Below, piece by piece: positions 1 through 5,323 of a DNA stretch of 5,348 bases. How positions within the stretch are numbered: position 1 is the stretch's first letter; every line of letters begins with the position of its first letter. The notes under the pieces are model-generated. The model was given only the letters and a program-made list of their open reading frames with translations. It did no database searches and was not told the origin of the DNA. Source of the DNA: an uncultured Gemmatimonadota bacterium (lineage in GTDB: Bacteria > Gemmatimonadota > Gemmatimonadetes > Longimicrobiales > Gaopeijiaceae). The stretch spans positions 1 through 5,348 of the forward strand of contig CALHIO010000108.1 in assembly GCA_938030915.1 (NCBI GenBank), in the 5' to 3' direction. Position numbers and translations under genes: made by a program.

Positions 1-861
1 CACGAGATCGACGAGCGACGGACGCTCGCCACCATCGGCCCGTACTTCTTCCGTGACTGGCAGGGCGACGCCTACGGGACGAAGACTTGCGCCGTGTTCC
101 TCGGCATCCGTGCCGCCGAGTCGATGATGCGCCGCCGAATCTTCGCATCGCAGAAGGGCAACTGGGATCATTGGCTCAACCCATTCTCGAACGCTAAGTG
201 GTGCGTGAAGGCGTATCCGGTGTTCGACTGGACGGACGACGACATTTGGGTTGCGGTCCGAAAGTTCGGATGGGACTACTCGCAGGTGTACGACCAGTTC
301 GAAGCGATGATGCTCACGAAGAATCAGCAGAGGATCGGCACCCCGTTCGGCGAGGAGCCGTCACGGTCCCTGTACCAATGGCAAATACTCGCACCCGACC
401 TGTGGGACAAGATGCTCGACCGCGTGCCCGGCGCGCGAACAGCGGCCCTGTATTCTCAGACTGCCCTGTACGGCAAGGCTTTCAACGGTGCGAGCGGTGG
501 CACGAAAACGTCAGATGTTATGCCCGCATTACAGCCGGGGCAGACCTACCGCGACCTTGTTCGACAGGCGATCATGGCCTACGAAGACCCGGCGATGAGG
601 GCGTCGATGGCGCAAAAGGCACAACGGCTTATCCGCCGCCACCAGAACTCAACCCGTGAACCGATCCTGCCGTACACCGAACATCCACGAACCGGTCTGT
701 CATGGCTTAGCCTTATCCGCATCATCGTCCTCGGTGACGTCAAGATGCGCCACGAACTCATGATGGTGCCCGGTGCCGCTCAGACTGCCCGACTCCGCGA
801 GGAGTACGATGCCGAACTCGACCGCATGAGAATGGAGGGAACCCTTGACCTCATCAAGTGA
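1..861 (+). CDS. DUF3440 / IbrA-YbdN-like PP-loop protein of the PAPS-reductase superfamily, 5' end cut off by the window
   Basis: The frame is open from the first base, so the gene begins upstream; 286 residues are visible and the GTG at 94 is internal. The visible part matches, from memory, the C-terminal two thirds of E. coli YbdN/IbrA. It has a LGIRAAES block (codons about 33-40; compare GIRADES in YbdN), then YPVFDW and DDDIW (about residues 71-83), a QQRIGTPFGEEPSRSLYQW segment resembling the family's MRICEPFG block, a LWDKMLDRVPGA segment, and a late LSWLSLIRIIVLGD helix like PSWRRICKVLL. The SGGKDS ATP-pyrophosphatase loop of the family would lie in the missing N-terminus and cannot be checked here. 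The C-terminus (GTLDLIK) has no ECGxH cysteine motif, so it is probably not a sulfate-assimilation PAPS reductase. It overlaps the ParB-like gene by 17 nt, the same partner that ibrA and ybdN have. The biochemical activity of this family is not established to my knowledge. Confidence 0.85.
   Translation, partial: HEIDERRTLATIGPYFFRDWQGDAYGTKTCAVFLGIRAAESMMRRRIFASQKGNWDHWLNPFSNAKWCVKAYPVFDWTDDDIWVAVRKFGWDYSQVYDQFEAMMLTKNQQRIGTPFGEEPSRSLYQWQILAPDLWDKMLDRVPGARTAALYSQTALYGKAFNGASGGTKTSDVMPALQPGQTYRDLVRQAIMAYEDPAMRASMAQKAQRLIRRHQNSTREPILPYTEHPRTGLSWLSLIRIIVLGDVKMRHELMMVPGAAQTARLREEYDAELDRMRMEGTLDLIK
834..838 (+). promoter_or_regulatory. Shine-Dalgarno site that fixes the TTG start of the ParB-like gene
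   Basis: GGAGG at 834-838 lies 6 nt upstream of the TTG at 845, inside the end of the preceding gene. It is the strongest ribosome binding site in the window. No ATG lies nearby in this frame; the next usable codon is a GTG at residue 13, which would cut into the ParB fold. The site therefore supports TTG initiation. Confidence 0.75.
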
Positions 862-1366
862 CCAACAGCCGATCGCGAACGTGGAATGGGTCGACCCGAC
901 CACGCTCCGCGCTAACGCCTACAACCCGAACCATGTCGCCAAGACAGAAATGAAACTGCTGAAACAGTCGATCATGGAGGACGGTTGGACACAACCGATC
1001 GTCGCGCGACCCGACGGCGAGATCGTCGACGGCTTCCACCGGTGGACACTCGGCTCAACCGACAAGGACATTCAAGCGATGACCGGCGGAGTCGTCCCCG
1101 TTGTCCGCGTCACCCCGGACCCCGCCCAGCAGAGAATGTCAACGATCCGACACAACCGGGCGCGCGGCGCTCACGCCGTCCTAAAGATGGCCGACATCGT
1201 CACCGAACTTATCGACCTCGGATGCTCACCTGAAGAGATCGAGAAGCGCGTCGGCATGGAAGCAGAAGAAGTCAAGCGCCTCATGGCCCACGGCAAGAAG
1301 ACAGTTCTTCGCGGAGAGGGCGACTTCTCGGAAGCGTGGAAGCCCGCACCGAAGAAGTACGACTGA
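845..1366 (+). CDS. ParB/sulfiredoxin-fold protein with HTH-like C-terminus (IbrB/YbdM-like)
   Basis: This 173-residue protein starts at TTG, chosen because of the GGAGG site 6 nt upstream. Residues about 13-90 form the ParB N-terminal (ParBc) domain: VEWVDPTTLRANAYNPN, the helix LLKQSIMEDGW, the signature GEIVDGFHRW (58-67) and a closing VVPVVRV strand. A RHNRARGAH motif (102-110) follows, common in phage and plasmid ParB-like proteins. Residues about 114-150 (DIVTELIDLGCSPEEIEKRVGMEAEEVKRL) look like a helix-turn-helix. ParBc folds bind DNA or CTP, and relatives have been proposed as nucleases or kinases; the activity here cannot be told from sequence. There is no ParA partner, and the neighbour is a DUF3440 protein, so plasmid partition is unlikely. 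The arrangement matches E. coli ibrA/ibrB and ybdN/ybdM. It overlaps the upstream gene by 17 nt, which suggests translational coupling. Confidence 0.88.
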   Translation: MTSSSDQQPIANVEWVDPTTLRANAYNPNHVAKTEMKLLKQSIMEDGWTQPIVARPDGEIVDGFHRWTLGSTDKDIQAMTGGVVPVVRVTPDPAQQRMSTIRHNRARGAHAVLKMADIVTELIDLGCSPEEIEKRVGMEAEEVKRLMAHGKKTVLRGEGDFSEAWKPAPKKYD

Positions 1367-1380
1367 CAGTCGGTTTCAGG

Positions 1381-2166
1381 ATGATTCCGAAGAAACAGCG
1401 GAGTTCGCAGTCTGACTGGACGGGGGCATTAGCGAAGTCGTATGAGTCTCCCGACGTTGCCCGCGCGAACAGGCTCGTCGAGCAGGGCGTTGAGATCATA
1501 AAGGAACTGCGCCGAACCTTTGGGCATGTCACCCTCGCATGGTCTGGCGGGAAGGATTCGCAGGCACTCCGCTATGTCGCAGAGCAGGCGGACGTTGATG
1601 ATGCGGTCCTCGTCATCTCAGAACTGGAGTTCCCGGCGTTTCTAACGTGGGCGACAGATCACATGCCGTGGGGGTTGTCGATAGAGCAACGTCCGTTGGG
1701 TTTAGAGTGGCTACAGAAGAATCCGCAGATGCTGTTCCCTAACACGGCGAACGCCTCAAAGTGGTTCAAGATAAATCAGCAGGACGGTCAGCGCATCTTT
1801 ATGAGGCGGACCGGCTCACCGTGCCTCATCATGGGTCGACGCTACGCGGACGGCAACTACATTTCTCGGACGGGCGACATCAAGTATCGGGACCGGGCCG
1901 GATGGTGGAGGGCATCGCCGATAGCCCGATGGAGTCACGAGGATGTTCTGTGTGTCCTCGGGGCCTTTCAGGTGCCGTTGCCTCCGTGCTACTGGTGGCC
2001 GAGGGGATTCCGTGTCGGGACAGGTCCGTGGCCCCAGCGTCAATGGTGCGCCACCCCGGAGCAAGGATGGAATGAAACGTGGCAGATCGACCCGAACGTC
2101 GTTCGCAATGCGGCCTCTGCGCTAATACCCGGAGCGCAGGAGGCGGTCGACCGGCACGGCGGCTAA
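1381..2166 (+). CDS. Second PP-loop ATPase of the PAPS-reductase-like superfamily, function unknown
   Basis: From the ATG at 1381 this is 261 residues. The N-type ATP-pyrophosphatase loop AWSGGKDSQAL is intact (SGGKDS at 55-60), after an N-terminal helix (about 27-47). Further family-like blocks are CLIMGRRYADGNYI (148-161, at the position of the GxRxxES loop), SPIARWSHEDVLCVL (179-193, like the 'PI-W-DV' block) and LPPCYWWPRG (200-209). PP-loop enzymes adenylate a substrate and release pyrophosphate. Cysteines lie at 148, 191, 203 and 223, but the C-terminal ECG(I/L)H of CysH is absent, so reduction of PAPS is not expected. The start is uncertain: AGG sits directly against the ATG, too close to act well. 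An in-frame GTG at 1336, overlapping the ParB-like gene by 31 nt with GGAGAGGG at 1313-1320, would give 276 residues. The gene uses rare ATA and TTA codons more than its neighbours. The amidotransferase gene starts 2 nt after its stop. Confidence 0.85.
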   Translation: MIPKKQRSSQSDWTGALAKSYESPDVARANRLVEQGVEIIKELRRTFGHVTLAWSGGKDSQALRYVAEQADVDDAVLVISELEFPAFLTWATDHMPWGLSIEQRPLGLEWLQKNPQMLFPNTANASKWFKINQQDGQRIFMRRTGSPCLIMGRRYADGNYISRTGDIKYRDRAGWWRASPIARWSHEDVLCVLGAFQVPLPPCYWWPRGFRVGTGPWPQRQWCATPEQGWNETWQIDPNVVRNAASALIPGAQEAVDRHGG

Positions 2167-2168
2167 GT

Positions 2169-2765
2169 GTGTGCGGACTAATCCTCCTCGACGCCGGACC
2201 CCACGGGATTCTCGAGTCGAGCCGCTACACAAACCTATGCGCCCGGGTAGGTGGACGCGGCCCACACTCTCACGGATGGGCACTCCTCGACGGCGACTGG
2301 CGGTGGCATGTCGACTATGGGAGCGGACCATTAGTCGATCTTCCGGAGGGTGAGTGGAGGATGGCGCTCGGCCACTCCCGACTCGCAACATCAGGCGCGT
2401 CCGCCGGGACGTTGCCAGACCCTAAGGACGGACAACCGATCCACCTCGCGAATCGACTTGTCGCCCACAATGGCACCCTAAAACACCTCGCGTCATCGGG
2501 CTTCCCATCAGACAGTCATCACGCCGCTAACCTCCTCGACGACCATGATCCCCACGACGTCTTCAACTGTCCGGATAACTCATCGCAGGCGGTCATCATT
2601 GTCGACAGGGCGCTCGGTAACGTCACCACCTATCGGGGAGGTGACCACGGCGGACACCCGCTGTTCCACACCGTAGAAGCAGGTGTGCGTATAATCGCCA
2701 GCATCCGACCCAACCACGAAAGCGACCTAGTTACCACAGGAATGACACAATGGACAATGATCTGA
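2169..2765 (+). CDS. Stand-alone class II (Ntn) glutamine amidotransferase domain protein
   Basis: This 198-residue protein is called from GTG at 2169, because that gives Met-Cys-Gly-Leu and leaves Cys2 as the N-terminal nucleophile after Met removal. Upstream in-frame ATGs would bury the Cys and overlap the previous gene. Class II signatures follow in order: RGPHSHGWAL (30-39, like RGxDSxG), GHSRLATSG (68-76, like GHTRWATHG), DGQPI (87-91), HNG (100-102, the oxyanion-hole Asn and Gly), SDSHHAANLL (114-123, like SDTEVIAxL) and GGHPLF (161-166). Such domains hydrolyse glutamine and normally channel ammonia to a synthetase domain. None is fused here, so the partner may be the PP-loop protein encoded 2 nt upstream, as in asparagine synthetase B or GAT-QueC. 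An alternative is an EgtC/YafJ-like solitary amidohydrolase. The near ribosome site (GGCGGC at 2158-2163) is weak, which fits coupling to the preceding gene. A better AGGAGG at 2138-2143 is too far away. Confidence 0.85.
   Translation: MCGLILLDAGPHGILESSRYTNLCARVGGRGPHSHGWALLDGDWRWHVDYGSGPLVDLPEGEWRMALGHSRLATSGASAGTLPDPKDGQPIHLANRLVAHNGTLKHLASSGFPSDSHHAANLLDDHDPHDVFNCPDNSSQAVIIVDRALGNVTTYRGGDHGGHPLFHTVEAGVRIIASIRPNHESDLVTTGMTQWTMI
2690..2695 (+). promoter_or_regulatory. Possible -10 box (TATAAT) inside the amidotransferase gene
   Basis: A perfect TATAAT lies about 55 nt upstream of the cupin start, created by an unusual ATA codon in a G+C-rich gene. No good -35 is seen at 16-18 nt, and the TG dinucleotide (2686-2687) is one base too far away for a standard extended -10. 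It could be an internal promoter for the cupin gene or chance. Confidence 0.18.
2738..2741 (+). promoter_or_regulatory. Ribosome binding site of the cupin gene
   Basis: AGGA at 2738-2741 is 8 nt before the ATG at 2750, inside the end of the amidotransferase gene. It supports this start even though the reading frames overlap by 16 nt. Confidence 0.55.
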
Positions 2766-3547
2766 GATTCACCACATGGACCGATTACTTCGGACCACTC
2801 ATCACCGTTGAGGACACCCTGCCCTCTGGCATCGTCCGCCGATCTACCGTGTACGGCTTCGAGAACATCTCTGAGGACCACAAGGCCGGAACCTTCGCCA
2901 ACCCGCCAGAAACAACCGGCGCATACTTCGGATACGTCACCGAAGGAAACGTCGCCATCACCGACCGGCACGGCATCACCCACCTAAAGAAGGGCGAATA
3001 CTTCGTGGTGCCCGCACCCGCAGGCTTCACCTTCACGCCCGGCACCCGCCTCGTCGCCATCCACAGCGCACCCTTCACCCCACTCCGCACCTTCGGCGGA
3101 CCCATCGAACCGAAGGGACGCCTCCGCTACATCGACGGATGCTCCGACAGCCTCATCATCGCCCCACCCAAGTTCGAGGACCCCTGCCTCAACCTGCTCC
3201 ACTTCCCGCCCGGCATCCACCAGACCGCCCACACCCACCCCTCCATCCGATGCGGAGCCATCGCCAACGGAGCCGGATACTGTATCGACGGCGACGGAAC
3301 CAAACTCGACCTCCTGCCCGGCATGATCTGGATCATCCCGCAAGGCGTCGTCCACTCCTTCCACACCGCCGACTCCGGACAAGAACTGAACGTCATCGCG
3401 TACCACCCCGACACCGACCACGGACCCGAAGATGAAACTCACCCGATGCTCAACCGGACATGGGTTGAGGGCGAGAAGATCGACAACACCACCGACGAAC
3501 ATATAAGCGCAGACATCCTCGTTACCGAACAGATGCTCGCGCTCTAA
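2750..3547 (+). CDS. Two-domain cupin (bicupin) protein, function unknown
   Basis: This 265-residue protein starts at ATG with AGGA 8 nt upstream and overlaps the amidotransferase gene by 16 nt. Two beta-barrel halves can be read. The N-terminal half (about 55-108) has the cupin pattern GYVTEGNVAI...HLKKGEYFVVPAP but lacks the first-motif HxH, so it probably binds no metal. The C-terminal half (about 147-217) has FPPGIHQTAHTHPS with His161 and His163, then GMIWIIPQGVVHSF (191-204) with His202. Three His ligands are therefore present, but the usual motif-1 Glu is replaced (Ile166/Arg167/Cys168 region). This could be a metal-dependent dioxygenase, isomerase or small-molecule sensor; the sequence does not decide. 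No signal peptide or membrane segment is seen, so it should be cytoplasmic. Codon third positions are extremely C-rich, which produces long spurious open frames on the other strand. As the last gene before packaging, it closes the accessory cassette. Confidence 0.8.
   Translation: MDNDLRFTTWTDYFGPLITVEDTLPSGIVRRSTVYGFENISEDHKAGTFANPPETTGAYFGYVTEGNVAITDRHGITHLKKGEYFVVPAPAGFTFTPGTRLVAIHSAPFTPLRTFGGPIEPKGRLRYIDGCSDSLIIAPPKFEDPCLNLLHFPPGIHQTAHTHPSIRCGAIANGAGYCIDGDGTKLDLLPGMIWIIPQGVVHSFHTADSGQELNVIAYHPDTDHGPEDETHPMLNRTWVEGEKIDNTTDEHISADILVTEQMLAL
3480..3507 (+). promoter_or_regulatory. Candidate sigma70-type promoter for the packaging module
   Basis: TCGACA (3480-3485, 5 of 6 to TTGACA) is followed after 16 nt by TATAAG (3502-3507, 5 of 6 to TATAAT). 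It lies inside the 3' end of the cupin gene. Transcription would start near 3514, giving a leader of about 70 nt before terS that carries the direct repeat and hairpin. This is a pattern match only. Confidence 0.32.
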
Positions 3548-3570
3548 GTCTCAACGCTAGAGTCTCAACG
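3547..3570 (+). repeat. Tandem 10-bp direct repeat AGTCTCAACG in the terS leader
   Basis: AGTCTCAACG occurs at 3547-3556 and again at 3561-3570, a 14-nt period, in the only intergenic gap of the window. The second copy runs into the terS ribosome binding site. It could be a repressor operator or an RNA-level element; a duplication scar is also possible. Confidence 0.6.
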
Positions 3571-3576
3571 GGAGAC
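3562..3576 (+). promoter_or_regulatory. Small hairpin overlapping the terS ribosome binding site
   Basis: GTCTC (3562-3566) and GAGAC (3572-3576) form a perfect 5-bp stem with a 5-nt loop. The right arm contains most of the GGGAGA Shine-Dalgarno (3570-3575), which lies 7 nt before the terS ATG at 3583. The first repeat copy (GTCTC at 3548-3552) could pair with the same arm instead. A role in tuning terS translation is possible; a stem this short can arise by chance. Confidence 0.35.
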
Positions 3577-3582
3577 GCCCCT

Positions 3583-4014
3583 ATGAAACAGATTCCACCT
3601 GAGACCGTCGAGCGGTACACGCAGGTCTGGCAACTGCGGTCGCTCGGGATGACCTTTGAGGAGATCGCGCGTGCTGTCGGGTACGCCGACTCGTCGGGAG
3701 CGAAGCGCGCATACGACTCTGCCGCAAAGCGGTTCCCGGTGGAGACGATCGAGCAACAGCGCCTCATTCAGTCGGAGCGTCTCGACTACCTGTTGAAGCG
3801 AGTGATGCGCGAGGTAGATCAGGGTGACCTGTCCCTCGTCAATGAGGCTCTGCGGATCGAGAAGCGTCGCGCCGACCTGTGGGGACTGGACGCGCCACGG
3901 AAGACCGAGGTGACTGGCGCGGATGGCGGCGCTATCGAGATCGACTTCGTGTCGGAACTGCTCGCCCGGGTCGACCAGATCGAACAGGTCAGCGACTCGG
4001 ACGGCGATGAATGA
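3583..4014 (+). CDS. terS: Terminase small subunit
   Basis: This 143-residue protein starts at ATG with GGGAGA 7 nt upstream. Residues about 8-50 form an HTH-like DNA-recognition domain (VWQLRSLGMTFEEIARAVGY, then KRAYDSAAKRF). It is followed by a long helical oligomerisation region (about 54-100, including ERLDYLLKRVMREV and NEALRIEKRRADLWGL). The tail has KTEVTGADGGAIEI (108-120), a phrase common in phage small terminases between the core and the large-subunit-binding C-terminus. The end is acidic (SDSDGDE). In phage packaging TerS binds the genome's pac or cos site and loads TerL. The position directly before terL, with an 8-nt overlap, supports the call. Small terminases diverge quickly, so the call rests on layout and context as well as motifs. 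Confidence 0.85.
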   Translation: MKQIPPETVERYTQVWQLRSLGMTFEEIARAVGYADSSGAKRAYDSAAKRFPVETIEQQRLIQSERLDYLLKRVMREVDQGDLSLVNEALRIEKRRADLWGLDAPRKTEVTGADGGAIEIDFVSELLARVDQIEQVSDSDGDE

Positions 4015-5323
4015 CGACCAGCGAAGCCTCTTTGAGCGGCTCGTCGCTTCCGGTCAGGCCCGCGACTATGTCGCCGGACTGACATCTGAGGAGGCGGCGC
4101 ATCTTCGTTTCGACTGGCGGGTATTCCGCCGCCCGGCGCAGGAGCCGCCCGACTGGAACTGGCGTGTCTGGCTGATCCTCGCCGGTCGTGGCTTCGGCAA
4201 GACACGGACCGGAGCCGAGTGGATCAGAGAGCAGGTTAGAACGGGGCAGGCGGGCCGCATCGCCCTCGTCGGTCGTACCGCCGCAGACGTCCGCGACACG
4301 ATGATCGAGGGCGACTCAGGCATCCTGTCGATCACACCGGACGCGGAACGTCCGACGTACATCGGATCGAAGCGCCGGTTGACATGGCCGAACGGAGCGA
4401 TGGCAGTCGCCTACTCCGCAGAGGAACCGGACCGGCTTCGAGGCCCGAACCATGACCTCGCATGGGCAGATGAGGTGGCCGCGTGGAGGTACCCAGACGC
4501 ATGGGATCAACTTATGTTCGGACTCCGCGTCGGCAAGAACCCGCGCGTCGTCGCCACCACCACCCCGAGACCGACGGCACTCATCAAGCAACTACTCGAC
4601 CGGCATGACGTCGCGGTCACTACCGGCTCCACCTACGACAACATCGGCAACCTCTCCCAACACTTCATTCAGGAGATGCGCGACCGGTACGAGGGGACCC
4701 GCATCGGACGGCAGGAACTTCACGCCGAACTTCTCGCCGACGTCGAGGGTGCGCTCTGGAAGCGGGCAACACTCGACGACACCCGCACCTCCCGCCCACC
4801 CGACATGAAGCGGATCGTTGTCGCGGTCGACCCCGCCGCCTCAGCCCACGGCAACGAAACCGGCATCGTCGTCGTCGGCCTCGGGATCGACGGTCACGGG
4901 TATGTCCTGTCGGACGACACCGTTCAAGGTTCACCGCACGAGTGGGGCACCGCGACGATCGCCGCCTACTACCGGCACCGCGCGGACCGGGTCGTCGCTG
5001 AAGCGAATCAGGGGGGCGACATGGTGCGCCACACCCTCGCCACGGTCGACGACACCGTCCCGATCAAGATGGTGACCGCGTCGCGCGGCAAGTATGCCCG
5101 GGCGGAGCCGATCGCCGCCATGTATGAGCAGGGCAAGATTCACCATGTCGGCATGTTTCACCAGTTGGAGGATCAGATGTGCGAGTGGGTCCCCTCTGGT
5201 CCGTCGCCGGACAGGATCGACGCCCTTGTGTGGGGCATGACTGAACTGATGATCTCGGGGTCTCGGGCCGCGCCGGTGGTGGTCCCGGCGTCGCTGGAGC
5301 AGGTGTCCCCGTGGCGCGTGTAG
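4007..5323 (+). CDS. terL: Terminase large subunit (packaging ATPase and nuclease)
   Basis: This 438-residue protein is taken from ATG at 4007 (MNDDQR), overlapping terS by 8 nt. A longer in-frame extension to 3923 would lie wholly inside terS and is unlikely. The N-terminal ATPase has Walker A LAGRGFGKT (58-66), Walker B DLAWADE (150-156, catalytic Glu156) and the coupling motif ATTTP (183-187). The C-terminal RNase H-fold nuclease has acidic residues at VAVDPAAS (Asp275), VVAEANQGGD (Glu332) and DRIDALVWG (Asp405 or neighbouring Asp402). All the catalytic signatures are present, so the gene appears intact. It pumps DNA into the prohead at the portal and cuts the concatemer. Motif style (GRGFGKTRTGAEW, PDRLRGPNHDLAWADE, EANQGGDMV) fits the group with a Terminase_6-type C-terminal domain (COG5323-like). 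There is no obvious ribosome site; translational coupling to terS is likely. Confidence 0.97.
   Translation: MNDDQRSLFERLVASGQARDYVAGLTSEEAAHLRFDWRVFRRPAQEPPDWNWRVWLILAGRGFGKTRTGAEWIREQVRTGQAGRIALVGRTAADVRDTMIEGDSGILSITPDAERPTYIGSKRRLTWPNGAMAVAYSAEEPDRLRGPNHDLAWADEVAAWRYPDAWDQLMFGLRVGKNPRVVATTTPRPTALIKQLLDRHDVAVTTGSTYDNIGNLSQHFIQEMRDRYEGTRIGRQELHAELLADVEGALWKRATLDDTRTSRPPDMKRIVVAVDPAASAHGNETGIVVVGLGIDGHGYVLSDDTVQGSPHEWGTATIAAYYRHRADRVVAEANQGGDMVRHTLATVDDTVPIKMVTASRGKYARAEPIAAMYEQGKIHHVGMFHQLEDQMCEWVPSGPSPDRIDALVWGMTELMISGSRAAPVVVPASLEQVSPWRV

Noticed and set aside
198..659. Open frame of 153 codons within the first gene
   Set aside because: It is a shifted frame over conserved DUF3440 blocks, Arg/Pro-rich and without a family motif.
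845..2166. Dnd phosphorothioation system or plasmid partition locus
   Set aside because: There is no DndA/IscS, DndB, DndD or DndE in view and no ParA. The PP-loop proteins lack a DndC-like cysteine cluster as I remember it, and the ParB-fold protein resembles the IbrB/phage type.
2079..2168. N-terminal extension of the amidotransferase from an upstream ATG
   Set aside because: It lies inside the PP-loop gene and would bury the nucleophile Cys. The Arg/Gly-rich extension matches no amidotransferase feature.
3139..3435. Plus-strand frame of 98 codons inside the cupin gene
   Set aside because: The product is Arg/Pro/His-rich and reads out of frame over cupin motif 1 and 2; it is a composition artefact.
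2984..3502. Long antisense open frame of 172 codons opposite the cupin gene
   Set aside because: Its product is a Val/Gly-rich run of low complexity, explained by the extreme C-ending codons of the sense gene. The sense frame has clear cupin motifs; the antisense has no ribosome site or family motif.
3541..3580. Transcription terminator between the cupin gene and terS
   Set aside because: The inverted repeats have only 5-bp stems and there is no following T run.
3923..4006. N-terminal extension of terL inside terS
   Set aside because: The extra 28 residues overlap terS fully, are Arg/Ser-rich, and precede a plausible ATG with the usual short overlap.
4452..4808. Ser/Thr/Arg-rich plus-strand frame within terL
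   Set aside because: It is out of frame with the conserved terminase ATPase motifs and has no features of its own.
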